Positions 34,216 through 46,628 of a DNA stretch of 64,000 nucleotides are shown here, one piece after another (the first letter of the stretch is position 1; every line of letters begins with the position of its first letter). Source of the stretch: Simmondsia chinensis (lineage: Eukaryota; Streptophyta; Magnoliopsida; Caryophyllales; Simmondsiaceae). The notes under the pieces are model-generated. The model was not told where the DNA came from. It did no database searches and saw only the letters and a program-made list of their open reading frames with translations. The DNA is taken from positions 33,922,938 through 33,986,937 of the forward strand of contig JAGTTD010000001.1 of assembly GCA_018398585.1 (NCBI GenBank), in the 5' to 3' direction. A program made the translations under genes and the position numbers.

Positions 34216-35076
34216 TTGCTAAATTTTGAAAGAAATAATGTCATAGAGAGATACATGACTCGTATGTTCTATTTACATATTTTCAGTGTAATCATGATGA
34301 CTATTGGTGCATTGCATTCCGTACTAGAGGATAACCTCCTTACTGGACCTAATTACCCAAACTGGAAGATGAACCTAAATATTTTGCTAATTCACGACGG
34401 ACATAAATATGTGTTAACTGAACCCTATCAATGCTACTACTGTTGTTAAGGAACACTACGACCGCTGGATTAAGTCCAATGATTTAACTTAGTGTTATAT
34501 CTTGGCCTCCAGCATCTGATGCTTGAGATGAAGATGGTAGCAGAAATGAAAGAACATGTTAAGAAGATGTTCGGTGGGCAAGATAGAGCGGCTAGGCAGG
34601 AGCTCATGTTCATGAAAATGCTTGAGGGAAGTCCATTTCAGGAACATGTGCTGAAAATGATGGTTTATCTAAACAAATTGGAATTCCGAGGTGCTAAGAA
34701 TGATAGTCAATCTCAGCAAGACATGTTACTTGGCTACTTGGCAGAGTCCTTCATCAGTTTAGGTTGAACTATACAATGAATAATAAAGATTATTCGTTAC
34801 TTGAGTTGATGAAGGAGATGCAAGTTGTTGAGGGGGTGATGAAGGCTAAGGGGATTGTACTCTTAACCTAGGCACCCCGGATGGGGAACAAGAAACCATC
34901 CAACTGAAAGTCTGGAAAGAATAAGAACAAGGGTCTGCTAGTGTAGCAGCTAAGCCAATGAAAAAGAAGCCATCAGTATGAGGAAAGTGTTTCTTCTGTA
35001 GGAAGGATGGCTACTGGAAGAGGAACTGCCCTGAGTACCTAGCAAGTCTTCCTGCTAAACAAACGCATTCATCCGA
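34216..35076 (+). pseudogene. Element E gag, broken
   Basis: The N-terminal copia gag signature LTGPNYPNWKMNLNILL is readable at about 34337-34390. The middle part (from 34492) carries AEMKEHVKKMFGGQDRAARQ and HVLKMMVYLNKLE, typical of the UBN2-like copia gag. The zinc knuckle at 34987-35031 reads CFFCRKDGYWKRNC. The expected histidine is tyrosine, so metal binding would be impaired. Stops and frame changes separate the pieces. Confidence 0.75.
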
Positions 35077-35083
35077 ACAAGGT

Positions 35084-36410
35084 ATGGAGATATCTTATCT
35101 AGTTGAGTCATGTGTAAATGAAATTCCACCAGGATCCTGGTGTATGGACTTAAGTTCATCTGACCATGTTTGCAATATGTTGCAGGGATTCAAGCTAACT
35201 AGAAAGCTACATGATGGAGAGCTGGACCTGATCGTAGGACACAGGAGGCGACTTTCAGCCTTAGAAGTGGGAGATATTAGCTTAGTTTTTAGTATTAGAG
35301 TTTTAATTTTAAAGAACCGCCTTTATGTACATGCATTATGCAGGAATTTGATTTTTGAGTCATGATTAGTCGATGGTGGATATTCTATTACTTTTCGAAT
35401 TTATTTAGTTATTCGGCATAATAAAATATTTATTTTCGAAGGTACTGTAGTCGTTGTTTGTTGACCTGGGCACCTGATTAAAATTCTACTAATTGCATGT
35501 TGAAATCTAACACTACTAAACTAATTGCACCTCTTAAAAGAAAAAACCCTAAAATAAACAATGGGTTCAAATGGCACCAACAGTTTTGTCATATTAACTC
35601 TAGCAGGATCCAAAGACTATTAAATGAAGGATTAGTTGAGTCTTTTGACTTCAAATCTTTATCGGTCTATCAATCCTGCATGGAAGGAAAGATGGCTAAG
35701 TCTGTCTTTAAGAGTCAAGACAATAGAGTTGGTGACTTGCTTGAGCTGGTTCACACAGACGTGTGTGGACCAATGAATGTTCAGGTGAGAGGAGGATATG
35801 AGTATTTCATCACTTTTACTGATGATTAATCTAGGTATGATTATGTTTACTTGATAAGACAAAAGTCTGACTCTTTTGAAAAGTTCAAGGCCGTGGTCGA
35901 GAATCAAACGGGTAAACACATCAAATCACTTCGATCAGATCGAGGTGGTGAGTATTTTTTAGAAGAGCTTCTAGATTTCCTAACTACAAGTGCGATCAAA
36001 TCCCAGCTTTCTTCAGTGGGTACACCGCAGCAGACTAGTGTTGCAGAAAGGAGAAATAGAATGTTGTTGGAGATGGTAAGGTCCATGATGAGTCATGCTA
36101 CTTTACTGATCTCTTTTTGGGGTTATACCTTAGAAATAGCCATTTATGTTTTTAATTTGGTTCCTATAAAGTCAATTCCTAAAACATCTGTCGAGCTACA
36201 AACTGGGCGCAAGCCTAGTTTAGGATATCTTCGAATTTGGGAATGTCTAACACATGTGTTGAAAAAGAACTCAGACAAGTTGGAGTCTAGATCAGAAGTG
36301 CGTGTGTTTGTAGATTACTCTAGGGGTAAAAGGGTGGTTTTTTCTATAGTTCTTCAGACCAAAAGGTGTTTGTTATTGCAAATGCCAGGTTTTTGGAGGA
36401 GGACTTTATG
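35084..36410 (+). pseudogene. Element E protease and integrase, broken
   Basis: The protease region reads SWCMDLSSSDHVCN near 35136-35177. The usual active-site D-S-G-A-T has become D-L-S-S-S, so it would be inactive. The pre-integrase domain begins about 35560 (WHQQFCHINSSRIQRLL). The integrase core starts at about 35735 with LLELVHTDVCGPMN, has a stop after TFTDD, then continues SLRSDRGGEYFLEELLDFL and GTPQQTSVAERRNRMLLEMV, which hold the second aspartate and the glutamate of the D,D,E triad. The integrase C-terminal part runs to 36410. Confidence 0.82.
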
Positions 36411-36513
36411 ATGGGCTACATAAGCAAAAGTCAAATGGTGTTGGAAGAGTTAATTGAAAAAGACACTACTTCTAAATAATTTGATAAATCTTAGAATGAA
36501 ATAGTCGCATTAG

Positions 36514-38130
36514 ATGCACATGTGGTTCGCTCTAAGACAAATCCAAGTACACGGGAGGCTCATCGTAGTGGGAGGATTGTCAGGAAGCCTGACAAATGTA
36601 TGGTTGGTGCTTCAATGGCTGAATCAGCAGATGTATTTGATCCTCTTACTTATGATCAAGCACTCAAGGACAAGGATGCTAACCAATGGCTCTTTGCAAT
36701 GAGAGTACAAATATAATCCATTTATTCTAATCAAGTCTTCAATAATGTAAAGGCACTGCCTGGCATTAAACCCCTAGGTTATAAATGGGTCTACAAGAGA
36801 AAGAGAGGAGTAGACGAGAAGGTCAAGACCTTCAAAGCAAGGCTAGTTGCCAAGGATTATAAGCCAAAGGAAGGTATCGATTATGATGAAATCTTCTCAC
36901 CAGTGGCCATGCTTTAAGTCTATTAGGATACTCTTATCCATTGTAGCTCATTTTGATTATGGGATATGGCAGGTGGATGTCAAGACAGCCTTTTTGAAGG
37001 GCAGTCTTGATGAAGACATCTATATGGTGCAACCAGATGGATTCATTGGTATGAATCAGAAGCCTATGGTATGCAAACTGAAAAGGTCCATTTATGGACT
37101 TTAACAAGCATCTCGCTCATGGAATAAGAGATTTAATGAAGCGATTAAATCCTATGGTTTTATTCAATCTGTTGATGAGCCACGTGTATACAAACGCAAC
37201 ATAAAGAAAGTAGTGACTTTCTTGGTATTTTATGTGGATGATACCGTACTCATTGGAAATGATGTGGGAGTTTTGTAAGCTATTAAGATTTGGTTCTCAA
37301 GTCAGTTTGACATGAAAGACCTAGGAGAAGCTAGCTACATTCTTAGGATTAAGCTTTTGCAGGATCATAAGAATAGGATGGGTCTGTCTCAAGCTGACTA
37401 TATAGACAAGATGTTGTCTAAGTTTAACATGGCGGACTCCAAGAAGGGTTTGTTGCCCTTCAGGCTTGGAGTGCCTCTTTCTTTAGAACAATGTCCTTCG
37501 ACACCTTAAGAGAAAGAACATATGAGGAATGTTCCATATGCTTCAGCTGTGGGAAGCCTTTAGTGTGCTAATGTTATGTACTAGACCTGATATCTATTTT
37601 GCTGTTGGTATGGTAAGTAGATATTAGTCTAATCCATGTGAAATGCACTAGACGACAGTGAAGCATATTTTCAAGTACTTGAGAAGGACTAGAGATTATA
37701 TGTTGGTTTTTCATGGCGATGAACTGATTTCAGTGGGCTATTTTGATTCGAATTTCTAGTCAGATTTAGATGCTAGATGTTCCACATCTGGATATGTCTA
37801 TACCCTCGGTGATGGAGCCATAAGTTGAAGGAGTGTCAAACAAACTTGTATTGCTAACTCCACCATGGAAGCTAAATATGTGGCAGCTTCAGAAGCTTCC
37901 GAGAAGGTTTGTTGGCTAAGAAAGTTCCTTACGGACCTTAAGGTTATAAAGGAGGGTCTAACACCCATTGCCACTTATTGCGACAATTCGGATGCGGTAG
38001 CTAACTCAAAGGAACCAAGGAAGCACAATCGGTCCAAGCATATCAAAAGAAAGTATCACCTCACTTGGGATTGCTTGGAGAAAGAGGAGATTGCAATTTT
38101 AAAGATAGATACCGCAAGCAACTAAGCCGA
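36514..38130 (+). pseudogene. Element E RT and RNase H, broken
   Basis: RT begins around 36640 (FDPLTYDQALKDKDANQWL) and continues GYKWVYKRKRGVDEKVKTFK-like sequence. It then holds VDVKTAFLKGSLDEDIYMVQ at about 36970-37030 and an intact FYVDDTVLIGND loop near 37230, so the catalytic aspartates remain. RNase H is at about 37700-38125, with TMEAKYVAASEASEK and CDNSDAVANSKEP, HNRSKHIKRKYH. Stops at 37102 (after SIYGL), 37509 and others, plus frame changes, disable it. Confidence 0.83.
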
Positions 38131-38217
38131 TCCTTTTTCAAAAAATTATTGACTTAAAAGTCGTTTGAGTCACATTTAGACAGGATGGGAATGTGTTGTA
38201 TGGAAAATTGGGTCTAG

Positions 38218-38231
38218 GACAAGTGGGAGAT
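38218..38231 (+). promoter_or_regulatory. Element E polypurine tract
   Basis: GACAAGTGGGAGAT directly before the 3' LTR tip TGTTGAGC. Confidence 0.85.
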
Positions 38232-40123
38232 TGTTGAGCTGGTGTCCTAGGGAACTTAATTTATGTAAACTTTTTTTATTAGTGAATAAAAATTGCTTGG
38301 CATTATTGTCTATTTTAAATTTATTTACATGTTTTTAAGCATGTGATGTTATTCTCTATCAAAGCACATACCATGAGATCGACGAAGTCCTAAAATGAGA
38401 TTTAAGAAACCTATATTTAGTGGATTAATGAGATTATTCCATAGATCCATTAAATAATGGATAAGAATGTTATTTAATAATAAGTTAGTAGTCAGTGATG
38501 AGTTTGGGCTACTTATTTGCTAAGACTTTAACATACATGACTTTTAGATAACTTGTCCTAGTTATATAGATAGCGATCTAGGATGTTGTGTTGGTGTGTT
38601 ACAATGAGATTGTCACGCCGAACAGGACCACGTGACTTGCTCGGATTTGTACTACAGTCAGAATTGAGAAACTCCTATATATTTTGTTTATACAATGACT
38701 CCTAATCCAAAAATAGTCTAGATTTCTGCATAGAGTGTTGATTGCTTTGATGCACTCAATGACGAGGTTATAAGTAATAACTGGGGTCTTACGTTCGTTG
38801 GGTAATTGCATGAAGTTTGGCCAGAATAGATATTTTATTAGGAATCTACTCTGTGAAATGTTCCATTAGTTAATTTGCAAGTATTCGAATTGATTCTAGA
38901 GACTTTGACCAAAGCATTCCTTGTGTTGGACATTAGGGGTTAATATAGAAGTGTTTATCTGTATTATTGAATTATTCAAAATGGACGAATTGAGAACTAA
39001 GAAGGAAAAGTGAGAAAGAATGACAATAGTAGTTCAAGTTATTTAATAAATGGACATTTATTAGAGGTCAATTATGAGTAAACTTTTATAGAAAAATTTG
39101 ACGAATAAATATATTTATTTTTAGAGTGCAGTAGAACTTATTTAGTTGAATTAAGTTTTATTAAATGTTGTTCAATTGTTATCATGAGATAATAACCAGA
39201 TTTGACCCATTTGGAGCTAAAAATAAATTGTCCCTAAGGTCCCTACGCAAGCTTCTAAAATTATGCACTTATAGAAATCAAGAGAATCATGAAATGAACT
39301 ATTTTATTTAAAGAGTTGAATAAAATTATTTTTAATTAAATCCTAAAAATTCATATGAAAAATTAGAAAAAGGGTAAAACAGGCTTTTTTAAAACAATTA
39401 CATGGCACGAGCCAATCAGCATGACACGTGTCGCCCGTTGATTGGTCAAGAGGAGGGGCGATCCCCTCCTGGGCCAGCTAGGTGACCCTTGGCGATCCGC
39501 ATAAATGAATGCGAGTGAATGGTAGGGTGCCATGTGGCACCCTGTTAGCGTTTAAGCAAATGAAGCAGTGGATAAGTATTTTAGGAAATATTTTATCTTG
39601 ATTAAGATTGAAGTTTACCCATCTATTTATTTTATTTTTTATATATATTTTTCTGTTTGAATTAGCTCTCCTATACAAACAATGCTAGCTAATTCAGATT
39701 TTTAACAACAATAATAGCAATTAAGAACTTGCTCGGTTTTCTCTGATTTTTTTAGTGAATTGATTAAGAGAAAATATCTTCCAAATTAGTTCTTAAAATT
39801 AGTTTTAAGAGCCACTTGATTTCAGGACGCCCACTCGTTAAGTGTAAAAGGAGGAATTGCGGAGAAGATCTCGGAAGTATCATTTGGAGCAACTTTTCAA
39901 TTGCAGTCTACAACGAGGTATGAGATTTCTCAGCTTATACTTTTATATTAGTATTTAATTGTTTTCGTGGGTATGCCTTCTTTGCTATACCTTGTTATGT
40001 ATAATTAGAGTCAATATCATGTATTTAATTTAAAACTAGAGAATTTTAAATTCGTATTCCACTATGCTAGATACAATCGTTGCATATTTTTAATTTACAA
40101 AATTAAAAATCTCCCACTCAACA
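38232..40123 (+). repeat. Element E 3' LTR
   Basis: 1,892 bp without nested insertions. It serves as the reference that shows what was inserted into the 5' copy. It has an extra GC-rich insert-like piece at about 39450-39560 (GATCCCCTCC...GGTGCCATGTGGCACC) that contains a short palindrome. Confidence 0.88.
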
Positions 40124-42170
40124 TAACTGTGCAAGAGAAATCACACTTGACTATACTGATGCTTTTTGGACTTAAATTGTTGCCTAATAAGTATGCATGT
40201 CTCATAACCTTAGAAGGCGAACTAAGTCTTGAACCTGAATGGTAATTGCCAGGAACATACTCAACCAGTTCATGTAACTTCAATATCGAGACGCATTCAT
40301 CTAACAGGACTTGTTAAGCCTCTTAAAACAACTCAAAACTTGGGTTCTGAGGTTGTGCTCTAGAGAGTAAGTCCATACTCTCGATAGAGGATGACTAACA
40401 CCCCCACATTTCCGTAGGTGAGTCCATTAGGTGTGCTGTCTTACACCACCATCACAGGCTACATATATAATTAAAAGCACAGAACTCATCCTCACCATCA
40501 TGGCAGATTGGTGTCTCCATCAAGTATGCTGTCTCACACCGCCATAACAGATATAGACAAAATTATGAGCATTAAGGTCAACCTCAACGTCATGATAGTA
40601 CCGATGAATCTTTAAGCCAAAAAAATAGTAATAACTCGAAATGGGCTCGAGTGGCTAAGTTTTAATTTTTCTAACTGTGATTTTATTGATCCATTGAAGT
40701 TGTGAATAATTCTCGAGATGGGGACCCATCGAGATCAAGACTTATAAATGGGCTAAAACTCCATTCCCTTCGCTATATCACGTCAGGTTTTCTTGAAAGA
40801 CCTTTATATAGAAGATCCTCAAAACAATCTAAACACTTTCTTGAAAGGCCTTTATATAGAAGACCCTTCAAGCAATCTAACACTTCACTCGAATGAGATA
40901 ACGTCTGTAACACCACATCCAAGAGAAACATGCCCTTCGCTTGCTAAACCCAAGAGGTGTGTAGAGCACATACCATCCTTCACGGACTATAGATAGGTGA
41001 GCGTCATGCTTAACGTTAACAAATGGCATTCAAGCAATGAATTAGAATAAAGAGATACTCATAGGTTGGGCACTATCAACATCAATTAAAGTTGCTTTTG
41101 CCCTCACGTTGCGGTATCTCCAACGAGCTATTAAACAACCCGCTCTATAGCCTATGAACTTCCACAACAGTAAGTATAATACAATAGAGGAGCAGATTAT
41201 ATCAATAAAATCCCATCTCCACCTCAAGAATGCACATTGTACATAAATTTATATATATGATCAGTTTGAAAATGCATTGTAATACCTACCACTTAGAATA
41301 TTTAATGATTCAGCATACAAGGTGATATCAGCATTATTTAAGTCATACCAAAATCAATTAGGTCATATAAAATAATAATCCACCCCATACCTTTCATAGC
41401 AAAAAGAAAACCTTAAATTATACTACAGCTCAAGGTGTTTCACGCAATTGCAGCGCCTTTGGGGCCAAGCATCAATGTCATCACACTACCCAGTTCATTG
41501 TCGGACAGGCAACAAAAGCGGGAGATCCACTGCACTCTCCGTCACCTGCCCATCCTAGCACTAAAATCCTGATCAAGAATAATACATGCAATCCAAATCA
41601 AGAATAATACATGTAGCAAAGTTTACATCACAAATATCTCACACAAACTAGCATATGGCAACATGCTCGAAATAATCTCAAAGGGATTACGGTAAATTGA
41701 TTTTCATACGATATAACTGCTTATGTTCATAGAAGGATACAACCCCCACATTCTACTAACTTATGTCAAGATTCATGTATATGAATATGGGTCTACTCCA
41801 TCAATAAAATGCAAGTAACAAAATATTTGCATGCTAAACACTATGTTACTTTCATTGAATTGTTCAACATAGTCTTAGGAGACAATATCCTAATTAAAAC
41901 ATACACACTAACAACAATTTATATCATACAAATATTAAAGTTTTACGTCCTTGGTTTTATACTTAACTCATTTTTTCATTGTACCCGGTGGGCCATAACC
42001 TTTGCCGCGCAGAGTCATAAAGCCTAAATTAACTGTTTTATTTAAGCAGCCTGATAAGGCCTTGTTTTTCAGTAGGCCAATCAATTCTCCTTTAAATATA
42101 TCCAATGTGGGCCCATGCTTACATGTGGCCCAGGTTTATATTTTCATTTTTTTTTCCCCTTAAAGAAAAA
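40124..42170. other. Unassigned spacer, no clear gene
   Basis: No coding region is convincing. The minus-strand frame 41227-41042 (WKFIGYRAGCLIARWRYRN...) looks protein-like but is only 61 codons, without family resemblance I can name. A tandem repeat is present (next entry). Confidence 0.4.
40787..40888 (+). repeat. Tandem duplication, ~51-bp unit x2
   Basis: TTCTTGAAAGACCTTTATAT...AATCTAAACAC is followed directly by TTCTTGAAAGGCCTTTATAT...AATCTAACAC. The two differ at a few bases. Confidence 0.75.
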
Positions 42171-42349
42171 ATGTAAACGCCCCTTCATTTCCCACTCTAA
42201 TATCTCTCCCCACCAACCACGACCTCTGCCGCTGAGGTCAAGGGCTCCGGCTGACCGACTTTCCCAGGCCATGGTCGGCTCACCAAGTCAGTGGAGTCAG
42301 AAACACCATTGTCATTGGCAGCAAAAACAATGCCTCGAACCCCACAGCG
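42171..42349. other. GC-richer island interrupted by elements G, H and I (first part)
   Basis: This segment, 48022-48140 and 50075-50240 form one former stretch of about 460 bp, clearly richer in GC than all surroundings. They are now separated by three LTR elements. The minus strand of this part is open for about 50 codons (SRPWPGKVGQPEPLTSAAEV). It could be 5' gene sequence or part of another element; no family recognised. Confidence 0.4.
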
Positions 42350-42944
42350 TGTTGGTGCAAGCACTTACAAAACTCGCAAAAGCGGGTACCTAGAGATCTC
42401 AGGTGTTGAGGCCATGCAGTCACTTTCCTTAAAACTTATTTCACCGTAAGAAATAGTCTCGGGATACAACGATAACCAAAACGATGAAGTGAAAGTGTGT
42501 AAGAGGAGAGATAGAAGAGATGAAAGAGAATGAAGTTTTCATTCAAGAACTTTCAATACTTTTAATTAATCCCTCTCATACAAAGTTCTTCCAATCTTTT
42601 TTATTGATTCAAGTCCAAAATAAATCTGATCAAAGGGGGTATTATATATTTTAAGAGTGAAAAGAGACGTTCCCTAAAAGCACCCCAAAAAGGGGTGCCA
42701 AAAACATGAAGTAAACCGTCAAAATCTACCTTGTGTGTTGGCACACATATCTATTTTCGTGCACTTTTGTAAGATTTTATGTCGGCACACGGGCTCTATG
42801 TGTCGACACACAACTCAGAATTTTGGGTTCTGTAAGATTGTGTGTCGACACACACATCCCATACAAATAAAAAACACTTCAAATAACATCGAGACAAATC
42901 TCGAACACTTCATTAACAATTCTCATTTTGAAAATACATCATCA
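42350..42944 (-). repeat. Element G 3' LTR
   Basis: 595 bp, plus-strand edges TGTTGGTGCAAGC...ACATCATCA. Matches 47382-48016. Contains palindromic TGTGTCGACACA-type motifs at 42732-42748, 42799-42812 and 42839-42856. Confidence 0.88.
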
Positions 42945-42954
42945 TTCCCCCACC
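42945..42954 (-). promoter_or_regulatory. Element G polypurine tract
   Basis: The minus strand reads GGTGGGGGAA directly before the LTR tip. Confidence 0.8.
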
Positions 42955-43510
42955 ATTTTGAAAATACAATCACTCTTACGTATAACATCTCTAATTTAAA
43001 GGAGGCCTTATTGTGCATCAATGAGGGTGTCTCTCGATTGAACCCTCAGCTAGTGAAGATATGTTTACAGTTAATCGGATCGAAAATGGTAGACTATGCT
43101 TTGAACCATACAACCCATTTGACTAACCGAACACATCAATACGCACAAGACTTATTCCTCGTACACATCCTACAACTCCCAGACCGACACATATGTAGCC
43201 TTGTGTCCTGTACCTTTCGTGACTGTTTCAAAGCCAAACCCTTCGCCAAAAATCACTTCTTGAAGCGGCCAAACTTCACATCACTAAGGTGGGCCCCACT
43301 GATCGTGTCCCTACGACTCGACATTCAGCAATAATATAATCCCGGGTCCATTAAGAGCACATGCTCATCCTCTTAGATTCTCTAACACAGGTAACCAAGC
43401 ACTTCTCACACAGGATGGTAAAATTTTCTTTTAGTGTTTGCAGTCACACGGATGATAAGTCTAACTCATTGCGCCCGAGACTGACGTCATACTAGGCATC
43501 AAGTTGAGGG
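42955..43510 (-). other. Element G untranslated region between RNase H and 3' LTR
   Basis: No conserved domain. A plus-strand frame that crosses from the LTR into this part is accidental. Confidence 0.5.
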
Positions 43511-44920
43511 CCTATCATGGGCGACTAACAATGACAGGTTTCAACCCCATCCCTTCACTAGTTTTCAGAACCAAGTCTCTAGCTAGGCTTTTGTCAACGG
43601 ATCTGCTAGATTGTGACTCGTTTTCACGAAGTCCACAGTGATGACACCTTCTCAAATAAGTTGTCTCGCAATACTATGTCTTAGACCAATATTCCTGGAC
43701 TTTCCATTGTACACCTCACTGTACGCTTTTAAAAGCGTAGCCTAACAATCACAGTGGATAGATATCGGTGAGATCAGCTTAGGCCACAAAGGAATATCAT
43801 ACAAGAGATCCTTTAACCGCTCTGCTTCTTTAGCCATAGAAGCAAGAGCTATGAACTCTGCTGCCATTGTAGAATTAGATATACAAGTCTGTTTCTTGGA
43901 ACCCCAAGAAACCACATCCCCACCAAGCAAAAATACCCATTCGCTTGTGGATGCATGATCTTCCACATCGGAGATCCAACTGGCATCAGAGTATCCTTTC
44001 AAAATGGGAGGATACCCTACATAAGAAATACCATAATTCATGGTACTTTTAAGGTACTTCTATACTCTATACACTGCATACCAATGCATTGTACTCGGAC
44101 TGCTAGTATATCTACTTAGTTTTCCCACAGCATAGGCTATATCAGGCCTAGTACTAGTCATGGCGTACATAAGACATCTAATGACTTGGGCATACTCCAA
44201 CTGCAATATACGAGTGCCCACATTCGGTACTAATTTCACACTAGGGTCCATTGTAGTGGAAACCAGTGCACATGCACCATAGTTGAATCTATTCAACAAA
44301 TTTTCAATATAGTGAGATTGTGTCAAGGATATTGCACCACCATTCCTCAAAATCCTTATACCGAGGATCATCTCAGCCTCACCCATCTCTTTCATAGCAA
44401 AGTTCAGCAAGAGAAATTGTTTAGTTTTTTCTACCAGTTCCAAATTAGTACCAAAAATTAACATCTCATCGACATATAAACAGATCATGGCCCCTTTGCA
44501 ATTCTCGAACTTGCTATAGACACTTATCCGATTCATTTATAATGAATCCATTGTTTAGAATAACTTGATCAAATTTCTAGTGTCACTGCTTCGGGGCTTG
44601 CTTTAGCCCATACAGAGAACATATGAGTTTACACACCTTTCTCTCGTCTTGACATCCATTTGATCAATCACTAGCTTATAAGTGGAGGCAAGAGCAATCA
44701 AAACTCTTATAGTTGATATTCTCGCCACTGGGGCATATGTATCAAAGTAGTCTAATCCTTGTATTTGGGTAAAACCTTTAGCTATCATTCGGGCTTTGAA
44801 CTTATCTATAGTTTCATCGACTTTCATTTTCTTCTTGAAGATCCATTTACGCCCGATAGGCTTGCTACATCGTGGAAGATCCACTAATATCCAGGTATTA
44901 TTGCCCATGATGGAATCCAT
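43511..44920 (-). pseudogene. Element G RT and RNase H, broken
   Basis: RT starts at 44920 (MDSIMGNNTWILVDLPRCSK), with PIGRKWIFKKKMK and KARMIAKGFTQIQGLDYFDT. The frame is lost near 44640 after IDQMDVKT. RT resumes at 44536 with MICLYVDEMLIFGTN: the second aspartate of YVDD is glutamate, a change expected to damage catalysis. LGIRILRNGGAISLTQSHYI and RCLMYAMTSTRPDIAYAVG follow. RNase H is at 44041-43560: GYSDASWISD, SWGSKKQTCISNSTMAAEFI, then across a stop VYNGKSRNIGLRHS and DFVKTSHNLADPLTKA, the canonical copia C-terminus. Confidence 0.85.
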
Positions 44921-45003
44921 CTCATCATTTATCGCCTCTCACCAAAAGGAGGCATCATGAGACCTCATAGCCTCATCAAACGTCATGGACTTCTAGAGCA
45001 TTC

Positions 45004-46496
45004 TCAGGGACTTGTTCCCTCTTTCCTTGCTCTCTTACTCGAGCCTTCCACTAGAAATGTGTAGAAGTCCGATCCAAAAGATTTCTCTTTCCTTGCTCTC
45101 TTACTTCTTCGGAGTTCTAGAACATTCTCAGGGACTTGTTCCCACTCATGATGATCAAAATCATCATGCAACACTGGAGTGTCAATCTCAACTGGTACAT
45201 AATCCCTTGGTCTATGAGTAGAGGTAAGCCGATTCTCATCAAAAATGGCATCTCTTGATTCTATTATCGTATTAACATTGATATAATTATTTGGCTCAAT
45301 TACACAGAATCGATATACCTTACTATGCTGCGCATATCCAACAAATATAGTGTCAATGCCTCTCTCACCTAACTGTTTACATTTAGGTTTAGGAACTTTA
45401 ATGATTGCCCAAGACCCACACACTTTAAGATAACTCAACTTCGGGGGTCGACCATTCCAATGTTCCTATGGGGTTATTATACTTTTCTTGTTTGGAACTC
45501 GATTGAGAAAATGACAGGCGGTTTATATAGCCTCACCCCAAAACCCATCATTGAGTTTGAAATACGATAACAAGGAATTTACCATCTCGGTTAGTGTCCC
45601 ATTTTTCCACTCAGCCACGCCACTTTGCTGTGGCGTGCAGGGTACTGTGACTTCATTCACTATACCTATGGTTTCAAAATAATTGGGATTATAGTATTCT
45701 CCACCACGGTCCGATCTAAGTCGTTTGAGGAAGGTCTCACAATGTAGTTCGGTTTCCGCTTTATATTCCTTAAACCTCTCTATTGACTCATCTTTATGAT
45801 TAATTAAATACACACAGCAAAATCTCGGCGAATCATCAATGAAAGTTATAAAATATCTTTTTCCTCCTATGGTCGGAGTACTTTTAAAGTCACACAGATC
45901 GGTATGTACTAGATCAAGTAAGTTCGTTTCTCTTTGTATCGATGGAAATGGTAACTTCATTATTTTCGTCAACATACACGTTTTACATTTATCATCCACT
46001 TTAGCAATATGTGATATCAACGATGAATTAACCATTTCATGCATCCTATGAAAGATGACATGCCCTAATATTTGATGCCATAAATATGAAGATTCAAGCA
46101 TATAAACCAAACTAGTTATTTTATTATCAACATTTAATTTGAACATCCCATTACATAGGTATCCCTTGCCCGCAAAAACACCCCCCTTTGACAGAGCAAA
46201 CTTGTCCGCCTCGAAGGCCAACTTGAAACCGAACCTATTCAGTAGGCCACTAGACACAAGGCTTAGCATACATCAGTTAGGGTAAGGGTTTCCCCAGAAG
46301 TGAAAAGTAAGTCAACGTTTCCCTTGCCCTTAACCGACACACTCGCTCCATTGCCCATAAACAACACAGTTCCATTGTCCATGAGTTCTATATCTTTGAA
46401 GAAACCCTTATCTTTACAAACATGTTTTGTAGCCCTTGAGTCAACCCACCAAGAGTCATCACTCACAACTAAGTTAATCTCTAATATCGTCGCCAT
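45004..46496 (-). pseudogene. Element G protease and integrase, broken
   Basis: Protease at 46496-46263: WWVDSRATKHVCKDK, where the active-site D-S-G-A-T reads D-S-R-A-T, plus FMGNGASVSVKGKG and LTLTDVC. The pre-integrase domain and integrase core (46269-45523) hold WHQILGHVIFHRMHEM, DLVHTDLCDFKSTPTIGGKR, LRSDRGGEYYNPN and VPCTPQQSGVAEWKNGTLTE, so the D,D,E residues are present. The integrase C-terminal part (45438-45004) includes KVCGSWAIIKVPK, FVGYAQHSKVYRF and LRRSKRARKEKSFGSDF, a basic motif usual before copia RT. Frames change between blocks. Confidence 0.85.
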
Positions 46497-46628
46497 GAAC
46501 CTATGGTTCGAATTTTTATTGCGATGATCAATCCCCTTGCCCTTCTTGTTCTTTAGGCTAAAATAGTCCCTCCTTGGGTGACTGGGCTTCTAACACTCCC
46601 AACAGACCATTTTGGCCTTCTTCTCATT

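Larger units (their letters stand above)
28083..40123 (+). mobile_element. Element E: Ty1/copia retrotransposon with nested insertions in its 5' LTR
   Basis: LTR tips TGTTAGAG/TGTTGAG...CCAACA/CTCAACA, primer site at 33046, polypurine tract at 38218, and flanks TAGCT (28078-28082) / TAACT (40124-40128) that fit a 5-bp target duplication with one change. The coding order protease, integrase, RT, RNase H is that of copia. The 5' LTR spans about 5 kb because it holds element F and a SINE. Without them the element would be about 9 kb. All coding domains contain stops. Confidence 0.88.

Noticed and set aside
41440..41560. 5S-like phrase CACCTGCCCATCCTAGC
   Set aside because: Only about 15 bases resemble 5S rRNA; the rest does not align, so chance is likely.
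42735..43334. 199-codon plus-strand frame
   Set aside because: It crosses the edge of element G's LTR into its untranslated region, opposite to the element's coding strand, without domain resemblance.
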